This document shows positions 24,107 to 32,984 of a DNA stretch of 53,470 nucleotides, one piece after another. The DNA comes from Cyclobacterium sp. (GTDB lineage: Bacteria > Bacteroidota > Bacteroidia > Cytophagales > Cyclobacteriaceae). Both the position numbers and the translations under genes were made by a program. Under the pieces are notes generated by a model. The model worked only from the letters and a program-made list of their open reading frames with translations, was not told where the DNA came from and did no database searches. Location: NCBI RefSeq assembly GCF_014762705.1, contig NZ_JABURL010000124.1, forward strand, positions 1 to 53,470, in the 5' to 3' direction. Each line of letters starts with the position of its first letter. Position 1 is the first letter of the stretch.

Positions 24107-26224
24107 ATGAAATTAATTGATAACGTAAATAGTCGCTTGGGGGATGACCTAAAGGCAAGCATACAGAAAGGCAGCAAACTTAGCATTGCAGCTTCCTCCT
24201 TTTCCATCTATGCCTTTGAGGCACTTAAACGGGAGTTGAAAGGAATCGATGAACTCCGGTTTATTTTTACTTCTCCTACATTTATAGAAGAAAAATTCCA
24301 GAAACAATCCCGCCATTTTTACATCCCCCATATCCTAAATGAATCTCATTTATGCGGGGGAGAATTTGAATTAAGATTAAAAAACGAATTAAACCAAAGA
24401 GCCATAGCCAAGGAATGTGCTGTCTGGGTAAAGGATAAGGTAATTTTCAGATCCAACAAGCATTCCAATCAGCCGCTCCATGGCATGATCCATTCTAAAG
24501 GTTCAGAAAATAACGGATCAGCCTATAACAACATCAATCACTTCACCACCTCTGATTTGGGTTTTACTCCCAAAAAAGGATTCCCGACTTTAATCCAAAA
24601 GGTTGATTTTCCGGAAAGCCAGGCATATTTGGATTGGTTTAACGAGGTATGGACCAATGAAGAAAGCCTTCAGGATGTTACGGATCATGTGCAGGATTAC
24701 TTTGAAAATGCCTATAAAGAAAACAGTCCTGGATTTATTTACTTTATTACCCTATTTAATATATTCAATGATTTCTTGGATGACCTATCACTGGACAATC
24801 TACCCAATGATCAGATCGGATTTAAGCAAACGCTTATTTGGGATAAAATGTACAACTTCCAAAGAGATGCGGTAATAGGTGGTATCAATAAGCTAGAACA
24901 ATACAACGGCTGTATTCTTGCCGATAGTGTGGGTCTTGGTAAAACTTTTTCTGCCCTTGGGATCATCAAGTACTATGAAATGCGTAACAAAGATGTCCTG
25001 GTACTATGTCCGAAAAAGCTGGAAGCAAACTGGAATACCTTCCGTCACAATGACAAGGACAATATTCTGGCAAAAGACAGGTTCAGGTATGATGTGCTTT
25101 TTCATACAGATCTTTCCAGGGACCGGGGAATGAGTAAAGGCAGAAACCTAGAGACCGTCAACTGGGGGAATTATGGGCTGGTGGTTATAGATGAATCCCA
25201 CAATTTCAGGAATAATAACCCCACTGCCGGGAAGGAAAATAGGTACCAAAAACTTCTCCGAAAAATTGTTCAGGAAGGTATTGAAACTAAAGTACTGATG
25301 CTTTCTGCTACTCCTGTGAATAATCGTTTTAATGATTTAAAGAATCAATTGGCCCTGGCCTATGAAGGGAAGACTGACAAGATTGATGAAAAATTGGATA
25401 CCAATAGGGGCATTGAGCAGATCTTTAAAAGATCGCAGCAGGCATTCAATACCTGGTCCCAATTTGATGCATCTGAAAGAACCACGGAAAAATTGTTGGA
25501 CATGTTGGACTTCGACTTTTTTGAGGTTCTGGATAGTCTGACCATTGCCCGTTCAAGAAAGCATATTACCACTTACTATGACACCACGGACATCGGAAAA
25601 TTCCCATTAAGGAATACACCCATATCAATCCAAAGTCCATTAAGTATTGAAGGGGCGGTAAATTATAAAGATATAGCAGAACGTCTACTGTTACTTAACC
25701 TTTCCATTTACTCTCCATTGAATTACATTTTACCCAGTAAGGTACCATTTTATGAAGATCTTTATGATAAAAAAGTAAAGTCAGGTAAGCTTTCCCAAAG
25801 AGATAGGGAAAACAGTTTAAAAGTTCTGATGAGGATTAACCTGCTGAAAAGGTTGGAGAGTTCTGTGGATTCCTTCAGAATCACCCTGACCAATATTGCC
25901 AATCAGATCAAAGCTGCATTAACTGCCATTGTAAAAGGGGAAGAAGCAGAAACTTATATGGGTATTGAATCCCTATGGGAAAATGAGGATTTTGACTGGG
26001 AAACGAATTGGGGAGATGTTGAAAATGTGTTTGGCGGCAAAGTGAAGGTACATGTTTCTGATATGGACACTACCAAATGGGGTGAAGATTTGTCTGAAGA
26101 CCTTTTAATATTGGATAATCTCTTTGAGGAAATTAAAGAGATTAAAGGAAAAAATGATTATAAGCTTCAACACCTCAAACGGGTAATTTTAAATAAGTTC
26201 GAAAACCCTTCAAAGAGACTGTAA
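24107..26224 (+). pseudogene. PLD-nuclease/SNF2-type helicase, 3' half removed by an IS
   Basis: A 705-residue open frame. Residues 1-200 resemble the phospholipase-D-like domain found before helicases; HGMIHSKGSENNGSAYNN at about 125-142 resembles an HxK motif. A superfamily 2 ATPase core follows: DSVGLGKTFSALGI (about 272), VIDESHNF (about 362), and MLSATPVNNRF (about 398). The second RecA-like domain, expected in a protein of about 1,100 residues, is missing. The frame ends RL-stop, and its last bases (AGAGACTGTAA) are already the left end of the IS256-type element at 26215. It is co-transcribed with the HerA-type gene. The pair is a likely defence or DNA-processing module, now broken. Confidence 0.8.
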
Positions 26225-26277
26225 TCTCAACTCTGTCTAAGCTTGGAATTTAGTTTTAAATTTTATATGTATTAGAC

Positions 26278-27507
26278 ATGAGTAAAGATGAAAAAGAAAG
26301 CCTAAAAGAGAAAGCATTAAGACAATTTAAAAACGGAGAGCCACTATTTGGGAAAGACGGAGCGTTTGCCCCAATGCTGAAGGAGTTTTTGGAAGAGGCT
26401 CTTGAAGCAGAGATGGAAGGGCATCTGAGCAGCGATGAGTCGGGCCGTGAGGTTGGAAATAAGTGCAATGGCAAGGGCCGCAAGACTGTCAAGAGCAGCC
26501 ATGGGGAAGTCGATATCGAGACCCCTCAAGATCGCCACAGTAGCTTCCAGCCCCAGATTATTGAAAAGCGTCAACGTATTCTGGCTGACAATCTTGAGAA
26601 GCAAATCATTGCCATGTACGGTTTAGGTAACAGCCTGCGGGATATTCAGGATCATATTTCTGAGATGTATGATACAGAGATATCCACGCATGTTCTCAGC
26701 GAGATCACTGACCGTATCGTGCCTAAGGTAAAGCAATGGCAGAGTCGTCCCCTGGAGCCGGTATACTGCATTGTATGGTTGGATGCGATGCATTTTAAGG
26801 TCCGGGAAGAGGGTAAGGTCAAACACAAGGCATTGTACAATGTGTTGGGTATCAATAAAGAGGGCAGGAAGGAGATACTGGGGATGTATATCTCTGAGAG
26901 CGAAGGAGCTAACTTTTGGCTACAGGTACTTACAGACCTGAATAATCGTGGTGTCAAAGACATCTTGATAGCCTGTACCGACAACCTGACCGGTTTTAGT
27001 GAGGCCATCCATTCAATCTTCCCAAAAGCCGATATCCAACTCTGTGTGATCCACCAGATCCGAAACAGCCTCAAGTATGTGGCCAGTAAAGAGCAGAAGG
27101 TCTTTATGAAGGACCTAAAGTTGGTCTACCAGGCTGATACTAAAGATCAGGCAGAAACAGCTCTGCTGGACCTGGAAGAAAAATGGGGAAAGAAGTATCC
27201 CGTGGTAATACGCTCCTGGAATGACAACTGGGACCGATTGAGCACCTACTTTGAGTATAGCCCACCGATTAGACGGCTGATCTATACCACAAACACGGTA
27301 GAAGGCTTTCACAGACAAGTCCGGAAGGTAACCAAGTCCAAAGGTGCCTTCACCTCTGATATGGCCTTAATGAAGCTCGTATATTTGGTCACCAGGCGTA
27401 TTGAGAAAAAATGGACATCACCTTTACAGAACTGGGGCTTGACTGTTCAGCAGTTGGCTATTAGATTTGAGGGAAGATTGGAACTGGATCTGAATACAGA
27501 AACCTAA
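26278..27507 (+). CDS. IS256-family transposase
   Basis: A 409-residue transposase of full length. The family pattern is clear: FLEEALEAEMEGHLSSDE near the N terminus, NGKGRKTVKSSHGEVDIETPQDR, MYGLGNSLRDIQDHISEMYDTEISTHVLSEITDRI, the first catalytic Asp in YCIVWLDAMHFKVREEGKV, a second Asp in DILIACTDNLTGFSEAI followed by FPKADIQLCVIHQIRNSLKYV, and the Glu in IYTTNTVEGFHRQVRKVTKSKGAF. All three catalytic residues are present, so the enzyme could be active, although the element's right end is displaced by the IS4-type insertion. Confidence 0.95.
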   Translation: MSKDEKESLKEKALRQFKNGEPLFGKDGAFAPMLKEFLEEALEAEMEGHLSSDESGREVGNKCNGKGRKTVKSSHGEVDIETPQDRHSSFQPQIIEKRQRILADNLEKQIIAMYGLGNSLRDIQDHISEMYDTEISTHVLSEITDRIVPKVKQWQSRPLEPVYCIVWLDAMHFKVREEGKVKHKALYNVLGINKEGRKEILGMYISESEGANFWLQVLTDLNNRGVKDILIACTDNLTGFSEAIHSIFPKADIQLCVIHQIRNSLKYVASKEQKVFMKDLKLVYQADTKDQAETALLDLEEKWGKKYPVVIRSWNDNWDRLSTYFEYSPPIRRLIYTTNTVEGFHRQVRKVTKSKGAFTSDMALMKLVYLVTRRIEKKWTSPLQNWGLTVQQLAIRFEGRLELDLNTET

Positions 27508-27642
27508 AAAAATAGTGAATTTTCCCTTCGGGGGGCTAGCCCCATAGCCGTCAGGCTATAAATCCGTAAGGTATTGACGTAGAGGAAGAAAGAGCAGTTA
27601 AAATTATCGGTAATAGCCAAAAAATTCAAAAAAATACAGTCT

Positions 27643-28953
27643 TTGTATAATTCAAAGTACTTGGAGCGTATTGCCCGCAAAACTGGCTTTGTCCAGCGTA
27701 AAGGAAAGATTTGCCCAAAATCATTTTTTATGTCCGTACTTTTTCAATGCTTTACAGGTAATCAAACAAGTCTAAACGATCATTTGGTGGACTTAATGAG
27801 GCACCATAACGTTAAGGTGCGTAAACAAAGCCTTTTCGAACGCTTCAATTCGAAGGCTGTTGCTTTCTTAAAACACCTTCTTGAAGAACAGCTCAAATTG
27901 AAATGGTCCTGTCAGATGCCTTGGGAAAACCTGGAGAGATTTACCGAGGTACTTATTGAAGATTCGGTACGCTTCCAACTTCCTGATCACCTGAAAGACA
28001 GCTATCCGGGAAATGGAGGCGGAGCCTCCCAGGCAGGTGCCCATTTGCAGTTTGAATTTGATCTGAAAAGCGGAAACGTAAAGACTTTATCGCTTCATCA
28101 TGCCAAATACCAAGATCAAAAAGCAGCTAGGGATCAAGTGGACAGAATATCCGAAAACAGCTTAATTATAAGGGATTTAGGGTATTTTGTGATGGATATT
28201 CTGGAATCAATTCACCGGAAAGGAGCTTTCTTTATCAGCCGCCTCAAACCTAAAACCACTATTTATGAGCTTAAGGAAGGCCAGTATATCAGGCTGGTGG
28301 ATATAAATTCGCTTTATGCTGAAACAATAAGAAGTAAAATACCCTACCTGGAAAAGCAGGTGCATATGGGCCCAAAGAAGATTCCCGTTAGGCTGCTGTT
28401 GGAACCACTGCCCGAAGCCGTAGTGGAAGAGCGTCTTCGTAAAGCAAATAAACAAGCGGTTAAAAAAGGCAGGAATGTCAGTAAGGAGTACAAGGCTTTT
28501 CTCCGGCTCAATTTATTTATCACCAACGTACCGTCAGAGGATTTGGCCATTGAGCAGGTTCATCAACTTTACCGGTTGCGATGGCAAGTGGAATTGGTAT
28601 TCAAAACATGGAAGGGGTATTTCAAATTTCATCAATTTAAAGAGATGCAGCTCCATAGGTTTGAGTGTTATATATTTGCCAGTCTACTCTTCATCTTATC
28701 AGGCTGGGAACTGTACTGCAGACTAGCGGGTCTGATTTGGCAGGAAAGGCACGTGCTTGTCAGCAAAATGAAATTCGCAAAAGCCTGGATACAAAACAAG
28801 CCAAAATGGCGTCAACTACTTTCTGATGGGAGCAGTCAGATGGAGGATTTTATAAAAGACATCAGAAGCGAATGCCTGGATTTCCTGCTTCAGGAAAGAC
28901 GTAAAAACAGGTATAATTTAGAGGAGTTTTTACAAGTAAATACTTGTAAATGA
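27643..28953 (+). CDS. IS4-family transposase
   Basis: A 436-residue DDE transposase starting at a TTG (27643); the frame is open back to 27583, so the true start could be slightly upstream. The N-terminal part (ICPKSFFMSVLFQCFTGNQTSLNDHLVDL) and the catalytic region with LIEDSVRFQLPDHL (first Asp) and IRDLGYFVMDIL (second Asp) are recognisable. The IS4 signature Y-(2)-R-(3)-E-(6)-K is exact in LYRLRWQVELVFKTWKGYFKF. No frameshift or internal stop. Likely functional. Confidence 0.93.
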   Translation: MYNSKYLERIARKTGFVQRKGKICPKSFFMSVLFQCFTGNQTSLNDHLVDLMRHHNVKVRKQSLFERFNSKAVAFLKHLLEEQLKLKWSCQMPWENLERFTEVLIEDSVRFQLPDHLKDSYPGNGGGASQAGAHLQFEFDLKSGNVKTLSLHHAKYQDQKAARDQVDRISENSLIIRDLGYFVMDILESIHRKGAFFISRLKPKTTIYELKEGQYIRLVDINSLYAETIRSKIPYLEKQVHMGPKKIPVRLLLEPLPEAVVEERLRKANKQAVKKGRNVSKEYKAFLRLNLFITNVPSEDLAIEQVHQLYRLRWQVELVFKTWKGYFKFHQFKEMQLHRFECYIFASLLFILSGWELYCRLAGLIWQERHVLVSKMKFAKAWIQNKPKWRQLLSDGSSQMEDFIKDIRSECLDFLLQERRKNRYNLEEFLQVNTCK

Positions 28954-28996
28954 ATCGTTTAAATGCTATATTAAAGATAAATAAAGAGAAGAAAAA

Positions 28997-29038
28997 AGGC
29001 CTGCTTCTCATCCATATCAAACAGGCCTATAAAAAAAC
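28997..29038 (-). terminator. hairpin at the right side of the IS4-type element
   Basis: AGGCCTG (28997-29003) pairs with CAGGCCT (29032-29038); on the minus strand the stem is followed by T6. It should block transcription entering the element from the right. A second stem CCAAGCCC/GGGGCTTGG lies at 29063-29083. Confidence 0.5.
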
Positions 29039-29178
29039 TATAATTATGAGGAATAAAACTCCCCAAGCCCTCAAGGGGCTTGGTGTATGTATATACCAAT
29101 TATGCCTTTAGGTTCAAATATTGCTTAGCCTGACGGCTATGGGGCTAGCCCCCCGAAGGGAAGCCAGACAGAGTTGAG

Positions 29179-30102
29179 CTAACACTCCCCTAACACTCCC
29201 GTAATTTCCACTAGCGTTTCATTTTTATCCTGACAAAGAATGATGCCAATGGTATTGTTTTCATCCTTAAGCTTCACATGTCTATCATAATAATTAACAT
29301 ACATCTGCATTTGCCCGAGATCCTGGTGTTTAATTTTCCCGATTTTTAGGTCTATTATAACAAAGCATTTCAGAAGGCGGTTGTAAAATACCAGGTCCAA
29401 ATAAAAATGATCCTCATTAAATGATATACGTTTTTGGCGGGCTACAAAAGTGAATCCTTTCCCCATTTCTAAAAGGAAATGTTCAAGCTTATCTATGATG
29501 GCATTTTCAAGGTCTGATTCCGAATATCTTGTTTCTTCTTTTAAATCTAAAAATTCCAGTATATAAGGATCTTTGACCGAATCAATGGGTTGTGATATTA
29601 CTTGACCTTTTTCTGATAGTTCTCTTACACCTTGTTTATCCCGACTAAGTGAGAGCCGTTCATAGAGGGCACTGTCGAATTGCCTATTAAGTTCTCTGAC
29701 TGACCAATTATTTTGAACGGCTTCTATTTCATAGAACCTACGTTGATTTTCATCCTCTATGCGCATTAATTTAATATAATGGGACCAACTTAGTTTGAAT
29801 TCAGCAGACACTGTCTGTTGTTTTTGATAGACTAAGTAAAAACTCCTCATTTGCTGTAGGTTTGTCATAGAAAAACCTTTTCCTAATTCCTTAGTTAGAA
29901 AAGTCGATAAATCCTTTACTAAATGTGCTCCATATTCAGCTCTATCTTTTCCTAGCTGTTCTTCTTCTACTATCATTTTACCAATTTCAAAGTAAGTATG
30001 CACCATAGTGTGGTTTACCTGGCGAACAACCTGACTTCGGGCAGCTTGAAGCAACTTCACTACGTTCTTATGAAATTCGTTATTTGAAGGATAATTAGGC
30101 AT
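29179..30102 (-). pseudogene. DUF1016/YhcG-type PDDEXK nuclease, 3' end truncated at the IS border
   Basis: A 307-residue frame of the DUF1016 (YhcG) family. The N-terminal helical domain (VVRQVNHTMVHTYFEIGKMIVEEEQ, YGAHLVKDLSTFLTKELGKGFSMTNLQQMRSFYLVY, LSWSHYIKLMRIED) is complete. The PDDEXK fold follows: LENAIIDKLEHFLLEMGKGFTFVARQKRISFNEDHFYLDLVFYNRLLKCFVIIDLKIGKI, with the Asp and the DLK catalytic residues. After GIILCQDKNETLVE the family normally continues about 35-40 residues, but here the frame ends in ITGVLGEC at the IS border, where an 11-bp tandem duplication (GGGAGTGTTAG) is seen. The catalytic core remains, so partial activity cannot be excluded. Confidence 0.75.
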
Positions 30103-30188
30103 TAACTTTAAATTGGGTATTATTAAATTGATTCAACCTTGTTTAACTTTGGCCTGTGGAGAAGATAAAAGGACAATTATCTTTCTTT

Positions 30189-30569
30189 TTACTTCTGTGA
30201 TTTCCACCATTTATAATCATCTTCAGACAAATGCTCCCGCATCCATTCTTCCATACCTACATCATGCCTTTCAAGTACATGACGGGTAAAAGGCAACGCG
30301 GTTTTACAGGCCTCAAATCCTTTTGCTTCCATATCCTTTCTGATGTTTTCAGGTAGCACTTCCAGCCAATCTTCGAAATCCTCTTTAGTCGGTGTAATAG
30401 TTATTGGTTCCGTGGCTGTACTATCTGGATTGCCTATGGCCTTTTGATGATAACAATAGGTAGCATTTCCAAAACGAAAAAACCGTTCATGCCAGGATCT
30501 TTCTTCCGGTGGAAGTCCTTCTAACATTTTAGCCTGCTGCTGGTTAATTTTTTCAATTGGATGTTTCAT
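30189..30569 (-). CDS. conserved-looking hypothetical protein
   Basis: A 126-residue soluble acidic protein with no membrane segment. It has a helical N terminus (EKINQQQAKMLEGLPPEERSWHERFFRFG), a middle loop, and a C-terminal helix-rich part (FEDWLEVLPENIRKDMEAKGFEACKTALPFTRHVLERHDVGMEEWMREHLSEDDYKWW). The last segment with aromatic and His residues looks conserved, but I do not recognise the family. It lies 86 bases upstream of the DUF1016 gene on the same strand, so they may be co-transcribed. Confidence 0.6.
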   Translation of the reverse strand: MKHPIEKINQQQAKMLEGLPPEERSWHERFFRFGNATYCYHQKAIGNPDSTATEPITITPTKEDFEDWLEVLPENIRKDMEAKGFEACKTALPFTRHVLERHDVGMEEWMREHLSEDDYKWWKSQK

Positions 30570-30723
30570 AACAAATTCTAAATCGTAAATTAATTATCAC
30601 TGAGGGATTTATATACCGGTAACAGGTGGATTTTTGCAAGATCTATCTGTTTGGCTATCTCCATTTGAATGCTCTTCTTTAATATAAATGATCGGCTATT
30701 TCAGATTGCGTAGTAGAGAATAT

Positions 30724-31311
30724 TCATGTCCTTTTGAACTTGTTCATTTCATTCATTACTTCAATGTACCGATAGCAAGTTGCTCTACTTATCCCCAGAC
30801 CATCAGCAATTTCTTTTACAGTTCTTTCCCCGCTTTCAAAAAGAATTTTTGCGGAAGTTGCTTTGGCTAAAGCCTCTTTGGATAAACCAGGTGGACGGCC
30901 TCCTTTTCTCCCCCTGGCCCGGGCAGCTTCCAATCCAGCCATAGTACGTTCTCTTATTATCTCCCTTTCAAATTCTACCAAGGACGCAAAAATATTAAAA
31001 GTAAACCGACCGGTGGCCGTTCCGGTATCAATGCCATCTTTGAGACTGACAAATTCGACACCTTTTTCCCTGAAAGAAGAAACCAATTCAATCAGATCTT
31101 TCAGGGATCGGCCCAAGCGGTCAAGCTTCCATACCACAACTACGTCACCCTTCCGAAACTGGTCAATCATCTTGGTGAGTTGGGGCCTGGTTTTATTTTT
31201 GCCGGACATCTTTTCTTTAAAAATTGTCTCACATCCGTATTTCTTTAGATCATCGAGTTGAAGTTCCAACTTTTGATCTTGGGTACTTACCCTTGCATAT
31301 CCAATTTTCAT
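30724..31311 (-). CDS. serine recombinase (resolvase/invertase family), first copy
   Basis: A 195-residue small serine recombinase. The catalytic serine is Ser9 in MKIGYARVSTQDQ, and the fold continues with KEKMSGKNKTRPQLTKMIDQFRKGDVVVVWKLDRLGRSLKDLIELV, LKDGIDTGTATGRFTFNIFASLVEFEREIIRERTMAGLEAARARGRKGGRPPGL and a C-terminal Hin-type HTH (RTVKEIADGLGISRATCYRYI). Full length and intact. Members invert or resolve DNA at short inverted sites. An inverted repeat GTCTCA/TGAGAC lies just upstream of its start and may be the recombination site or an operator. Confidence 0.95.
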   Translation of the reverse strand: MKIGYARVSTQDQKLELQLDDLKKYGCETIFKEKMSGKNKTRPQLTKMIDQFRKGDVVVVWKLDRLGRSLKDLIELVSSFREKGVEFVSLKDGIDTGTATGRFTFNIFASLVEFEREIIRERTMAGLEAARARGRKGGRPPGLSKEALAKATSAKILFESGERTVKEIADGLGISRATCYRYIEVMNEMNKFKRT

Positions 31312-31331
31312 GATATTGTATTAAAAACCTT

Positions 31332-31367
31332 GTCTCAAATATAAAAACAATAATTAATTTATGAGAC
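31332..31367. promoter_or_regulatory. inverted repeat upstream of the first serine recombinase
   Basis: GTCTCA at 31332-31337 and TGAGAC at 31362-31367, centres 30 bases apart, starting 21 bases before the recombinase ATG. A candidate crossover or operator site. Confidence 0.4.
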
Positions 31368-31629
31368 GGTTTTATGAGAAATGGTAAAAGGGCTTCAGGT
31401 AAGATTTTAGTGTGAGTTTTATTGATAATTTGCCTCTTTTCTTTAGAGCATTTTTGCCGAATCCAATGCTTGGGTTTAATTTTTCGTTGCCCATGGCTGA
31501 TGGATCAAATACAGATCGGAGATAATCAAGCTGCAGTCTCTTTGTAATTTTACGCCCTATTCTTTAGTAATACTTATGTGTGTTTCTATTCAGGAATAGT
31601 CAGTGGATATCACTTATTCATTGCTAGAG
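31368..31629. other. spacer between the two serine recombinase genes; no gene seen
   Basis: No open frame with natural composition. Probably scar sequence of an inserted element. Confidence 0.35.
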
Positions 31630-31719
31630 CTACATTTTTGAGTATTGCTCCCCAGTTACTTTCTCCATCCCTTCTACTGCCTTTCCGTTCAACTCCTCCT
31701 GATTAGCTTTACCTGCCAT
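31630..31719 (-). CDS. 29-codon frame coupled to the second serine recombinase, possibly a gene remnant
   Basis: The ATG at 31719 overlaps the recombinase stop codon (TAATG). The short peptide (MAGKANQEELNGKAVEGMEKV...) has natural composition, Glu/Lys-rich, and then stops. It may be the first residues of a lost downstream gene or a genuine small protein; it has no recognisable family. Confidence 0.3.
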   Translation of the reverse strand: MAGKANQEELNGKAVEGMEKVTGEQYSKM

Positions 31720-32324
31720 TATCCTCCTTTTCTGTTTTTAAAAAATTTTTTGACATCCACTCCCGAGAACTGCAGGATCTTGTAGAGTGTAGGCTGGCTC
31801 TTGATACCGAATATTTTCCTTATTTCTTCTGTACTCCGGTTGTTCCTTTCATACATCTCCTTAATATCAGGAGCGATTAATTGAAAACGCGGGCTTAGGC
31901 CTTTTGGTCTGCCACCGGTGCGCCCCCTCGCCCTGGCTGAAGAAAGCCCCGCCTTCGTCCTTTCCCGGATAATATTCCGTTCGTGCTCTGCCAAAATACA
32001 CATGAACTGAAAAAAGAGGTTTCCCGTAGCTGTGGTTGTATTGACCTGTTCGCTCAATGATTTCAGGTTTATTTTTCTTTTTGCCAGCTCTTCCACCAGT
32101 TCGATCAGCTTCACTGTATTCCTACCCAGACGGTCGAGTTTCCAGACGACAATGGTATCGCCTAGCCTAGCGTATTCCAGCAATCTTTCAAAGGAAGGTT
32201 TGGATGATTTGATTCCTGATACTTTATCGGTAAACACCTGTTGGCAACCTTCTTTGTTCAGGGCATCCAATTGCATGTCCAAATTCTGTTCAAACGTGGA
32301 AACCCGGGCATAGCCTATTTTCAT
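31719..32324 (-). CDS. serine recombinase (resolvase/invertase family), second copy
   Basis: A 201-residue recombinase with the catalytic Ser9 in MKIGYARVSTFEQN, VFTDKVSGIKSSKPSFERLLEYARLGDTIVVWKLDRLGRNTVKLIELV, TTTATGNLFFQFMCILAEHERNIIRERTKAGLSSARARGRTGGRPKGL, and a C-terminal HTH (STEEIRKIFGIKSQPTLYKILQFSGV). It is a homologue of the neighbour at 30724 but clearly diverged, so not a recent duplication. Intact. An ATACACAG/CTGTGTAT inverted repeat lies 64-121 bases upstream. Confidence 0.95.
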   Translation of the reverse strand: MKIGYARVSTFEQNLDMQLDALNKEGCQQVFTDKVSGIKSSKPSFERLLEYARLGDTIVVWKLDRLGRNTVKLIELVEELAKRKINLKSLSEQVNTTTATGNLFFQFMCILAEHERNIIRERTKAGLSSARARGRTGGRPKGLSPRFQLIAPDIKEMYERNNRSTEEIRKIFGIKSQPTLYKILQFSGVDVKKFFKNRKGG

Positions 32325-32387
32325 GGAGTGAATGTTTTGGATTGTTTACGAAACTTAACAATATCGCCTATTTTAAACTTTGAAATA

Positions 32388-32445
32388 ATACACAGCAATA
32401 TAAACAGATAAAATTTATGAAACCATAATTTTTATGCCTGTGTAT
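32388..32445. promoter_or_regulatory. inverted repeat upstream of the second serine recombinase
   Basis: ATACACAG (32388-32395) and CTGTGTAT (32438-32445), perfect 8-bp complement, in an AT-rich stretch. Candidate recombination site or operator. Confidence 0.4.
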
Positions 32446-32610
32446 AAAAACCTTCGTTTTTTTACATAATGGCTATTTGTCAGATTACGGCGGGTGCCTA
32501 TCAGGGACCTACTCCATTTTTTGAAAGGAAAAGCATGGTTGGATCCATCTGGAAATAAACCGTGATTTTCCACCTATTCCTTAATACCTGAAAAAAGTAC
32601 GGTAGCCATT

Positions 32611-32907
32611 TCATATAACCGCAACTTGCACTTCCCAGCTAAAGGCCTTTAATCCCTGTTCCTCAGCTTGCTGATTTAGTTTATTCAATTCCTCAAGTAG
32701 TTTTTCTGCCTTTTCCGTTTCTACAAAAGTGTAAATGGCATTGTTGAGGGCAGGCCAGGTATGGGTTCCCATCCGGGGCTCGCCGCTATCAGAACCACGA
32801 CCCTGCAGATTATTTAATTTTGTAAAGCCCCTTATTTCCATCAAGTCAAAAAGCGCTATAATTTCTTCTGACAAAGACTGGTTAAATATAATCATTATCC
32901 CTTTCAT
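32611..32907 (-). CDS. PG0541-type PII-like protein associated with RND pump 2
   Basis: A 98-residue protein beginning MKGIMIIFNQSLSEEIIALFDLMEIRGFTKLNNLQGRGSDSGEPRMGTHTWPALNNAIYTFVETEKAEKLLEELNKL. The ferredoxin-like layout and the NLQGRGSDSGEPRMGTHTWP loop, equivalent to the T-loop of PII signalling proteins, match the PG0541 family, which is regularly encoded directly after RND transporters in Bacteroidota. The start at 32907 is preferred over 32940 because it begins with the family's first beta strand. It is 77 bases downstream of the RND gene and closes efflux operon 2. A regulatory subunit of the pump sensing a small molecule is the probable role. Confidence 0.83.
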   Translation of the reverse strand: MKGIMIIFNQSLSEEIIALFDLMEIRGFTKLNNLQGRGSDSGEPRMGTHTWPALNNAIYTFVETEKAEKLLEELNKLNQQAEEQGLKAFSWEVQVAVI

Positions 32908-32984
32908 TACTTTATAACGTTTTGTTAATAGACCCATCAAACCATCAGCACATCAAATTATCCACCCATCAGCACCTCAATCCA

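Larger units (their letters stand above)
27522..29162 (+). mobile_element. IS4-type element with 37-bp perfect terminal inverted repeats
   Basis: A 37-bp terminal sequence at 27522-27558 (beginning TTCCCTTCGGGGGGCTAG) recurs as an exact inverted copy at 29126-29162. The element is 1641 bases, contains one transposase gene, and lies inside the right part of the IS256-type element, between its transposase gene and its right end. Confidence 0.9.
26215..29187 (+). mobile_element. IS256-type element, interrupted by an IS4-type element near its right end
   Basis: The 13-bp sequence CTCAACTCTGTCT at 26226-26238 is repeated inverted at 29166-29178, and the outer bases remain similar (GAGACTGTAAT against the complement GAGTGTTAG). 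Between them lie an intact IS256 transposase gene and, from 27522, a complete IS4-type element. No target duplication is visible, and genes on both sides lack their 3' ends, suggesting that a deletion accompanied or followed the insertion. Confidence 0.75.
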
